Below are positions 5,249-5,367 of a stretch of 5,367 nt of DNA, piece by piece. The stretch's first letter is position 1; every line of letters begins with the position of its first letter. Below the pieces are notes generated by a model. The model was not told the DNA's origin. It worked only from the letters and a program-made list of their open reading frames with translations, and made no database searches. Source of the stretch: an uncultured Ruminococcus sp. (GTDB lineage Bacteria; Bacillota; Clostridia; Oscillospirales; Acutalibacteraceae); contig CACXDE010000329.1 in the NCBI GenBank assembly GCA_902766305.1, positions 1 to 5,367 on the forward strand, given 5' to 3'. The position numbers were made by a program, and so were the translations under genes.

Positions 5249-5367
5249 GTAAAGTCGTAAGTTGTAAGTTGTAAGTCGTAAGTTGTAAGTCGTAAGTTGT
5301 AAGTTGTAAGTCGTAAGTTGTAAGTCGTAAGTTGTAAGTTGTAAGTCGTAAGTTGTAAGTTGTAAGT
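5249..5367. repeat. Heptanucleotide tandem repeat array, GTAAGTY, continuing past the window
   Basis: From 5257 to 5361 there are 15 perfect head-to-tail 7-bp units. Each is GTAAGTT or GTAAGTC, differing only in the last base, and a sixteenth unit is cut at the window edge. The array is preceded by a variant unit with one extra A (GTAAAGTC, 5249-5256). The final bases run T T C T C, T T C T C, T T C T T. This gives three 35-bp blocks (5257-5291, 5292-5326, 5327-5361), the first two identical and the third differing only at 5361. The plus strand has TAA in every unit. The minus strand is free of stops in all frames but has no ATG, GTG or TTG start, so I do not call a gene. The uniformity suggests recent expansion by slippage or recombination. 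Confidence 0.95.

Noticed and set aside
5257..5367. Minus-strand open frame through the heptanucleotide array, which would encode a repetitive Asn/Leu/Gln/Thr/Tyr peptide
   Set aside because: All three minus frames are open only because the 7-bp unit lacks stops on that strand. There is no start codon in the array, and the frame closes soon after it (TAA, TAG between the array and the pheA promoter).
5249..5367. CRISPR array
   Set aside because: Units are 7 bp, directly contiguous, with no unique spacers, so this is a simple tandem repeat.

Overview
The window reads as ordinary housekeeping chromosome from a low-to-moderate GC, Gram-positive, Clostridia-like bacterium. Support for this: a SigH-like sigma factor, strong AGGAGG-type ribosome binding sites, consensus SigA-type promoters in AT-rich gaps, and clostridial-looking AHAS and chorismate mutase-prephenate dehydratase sequences. 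A Ruminococcus/Oscillospiraceae-type host is my inference from the style of the proteins, not something the sequence proves. All five recognised genes lie on the minus strand, so transcription runs from high to low coordinates.

In transcription order (right to left): a 7-bp tandem repeat array fills 5249-5367 and runs off the window. A near-consensus promoter follows at 5209-5237, then pheA (5138-3990, bifunctional chorismate mutase/prephenate dehydratase with an ACT domain, phenylalanine synthesis). The 186-bp gap after pheA holds a second consensus-like promoter (3906-3934) for a membrane-anchored cyclophilin-type peptidyl-prolyl isomerase (3803-3015). Only 50 bp later comes ilvB (2964-1291, acetohydroxyacid synthase catalytic subunit), which overlaps ilvN (1294-776, valine-sensing regulatory subunit). 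A long hairpin at 707-743 probably ends this unit. The 235-bp gap after ilvN also contains an imperfect palindrome and a third consensus-like promoter (572-600). That promoter drives a SigH-like sigma factor whose first 180 codons are in the window; its C-terminus is cut off at position 1.

IlvB and IlvN together form the first committed enzyme of branched-chain amino acid synthesis, and PheA makes phenylpyruvate for phenylalanine. Both enzymes carry ACT-type regulatory domains, so both are probably controlled by end-product feedback. No T-box or other long amino-acid leader is visible: the pheA leader is about 64 nt and ilvB has only 50 bp in front of it. ilvBN therefore probably depends on read-through from the cyclophilin promoter, past a small terminator-like hairpin just ahead of the ilvB ribosome binding site.

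I see no clear novel system. The most notable signals are the heptanucleotide array with its 35-bp higher-order period next to the pheA promoter, the hairpin in front of ilvB, and the dyad upstream of the sigma-factor promoter.
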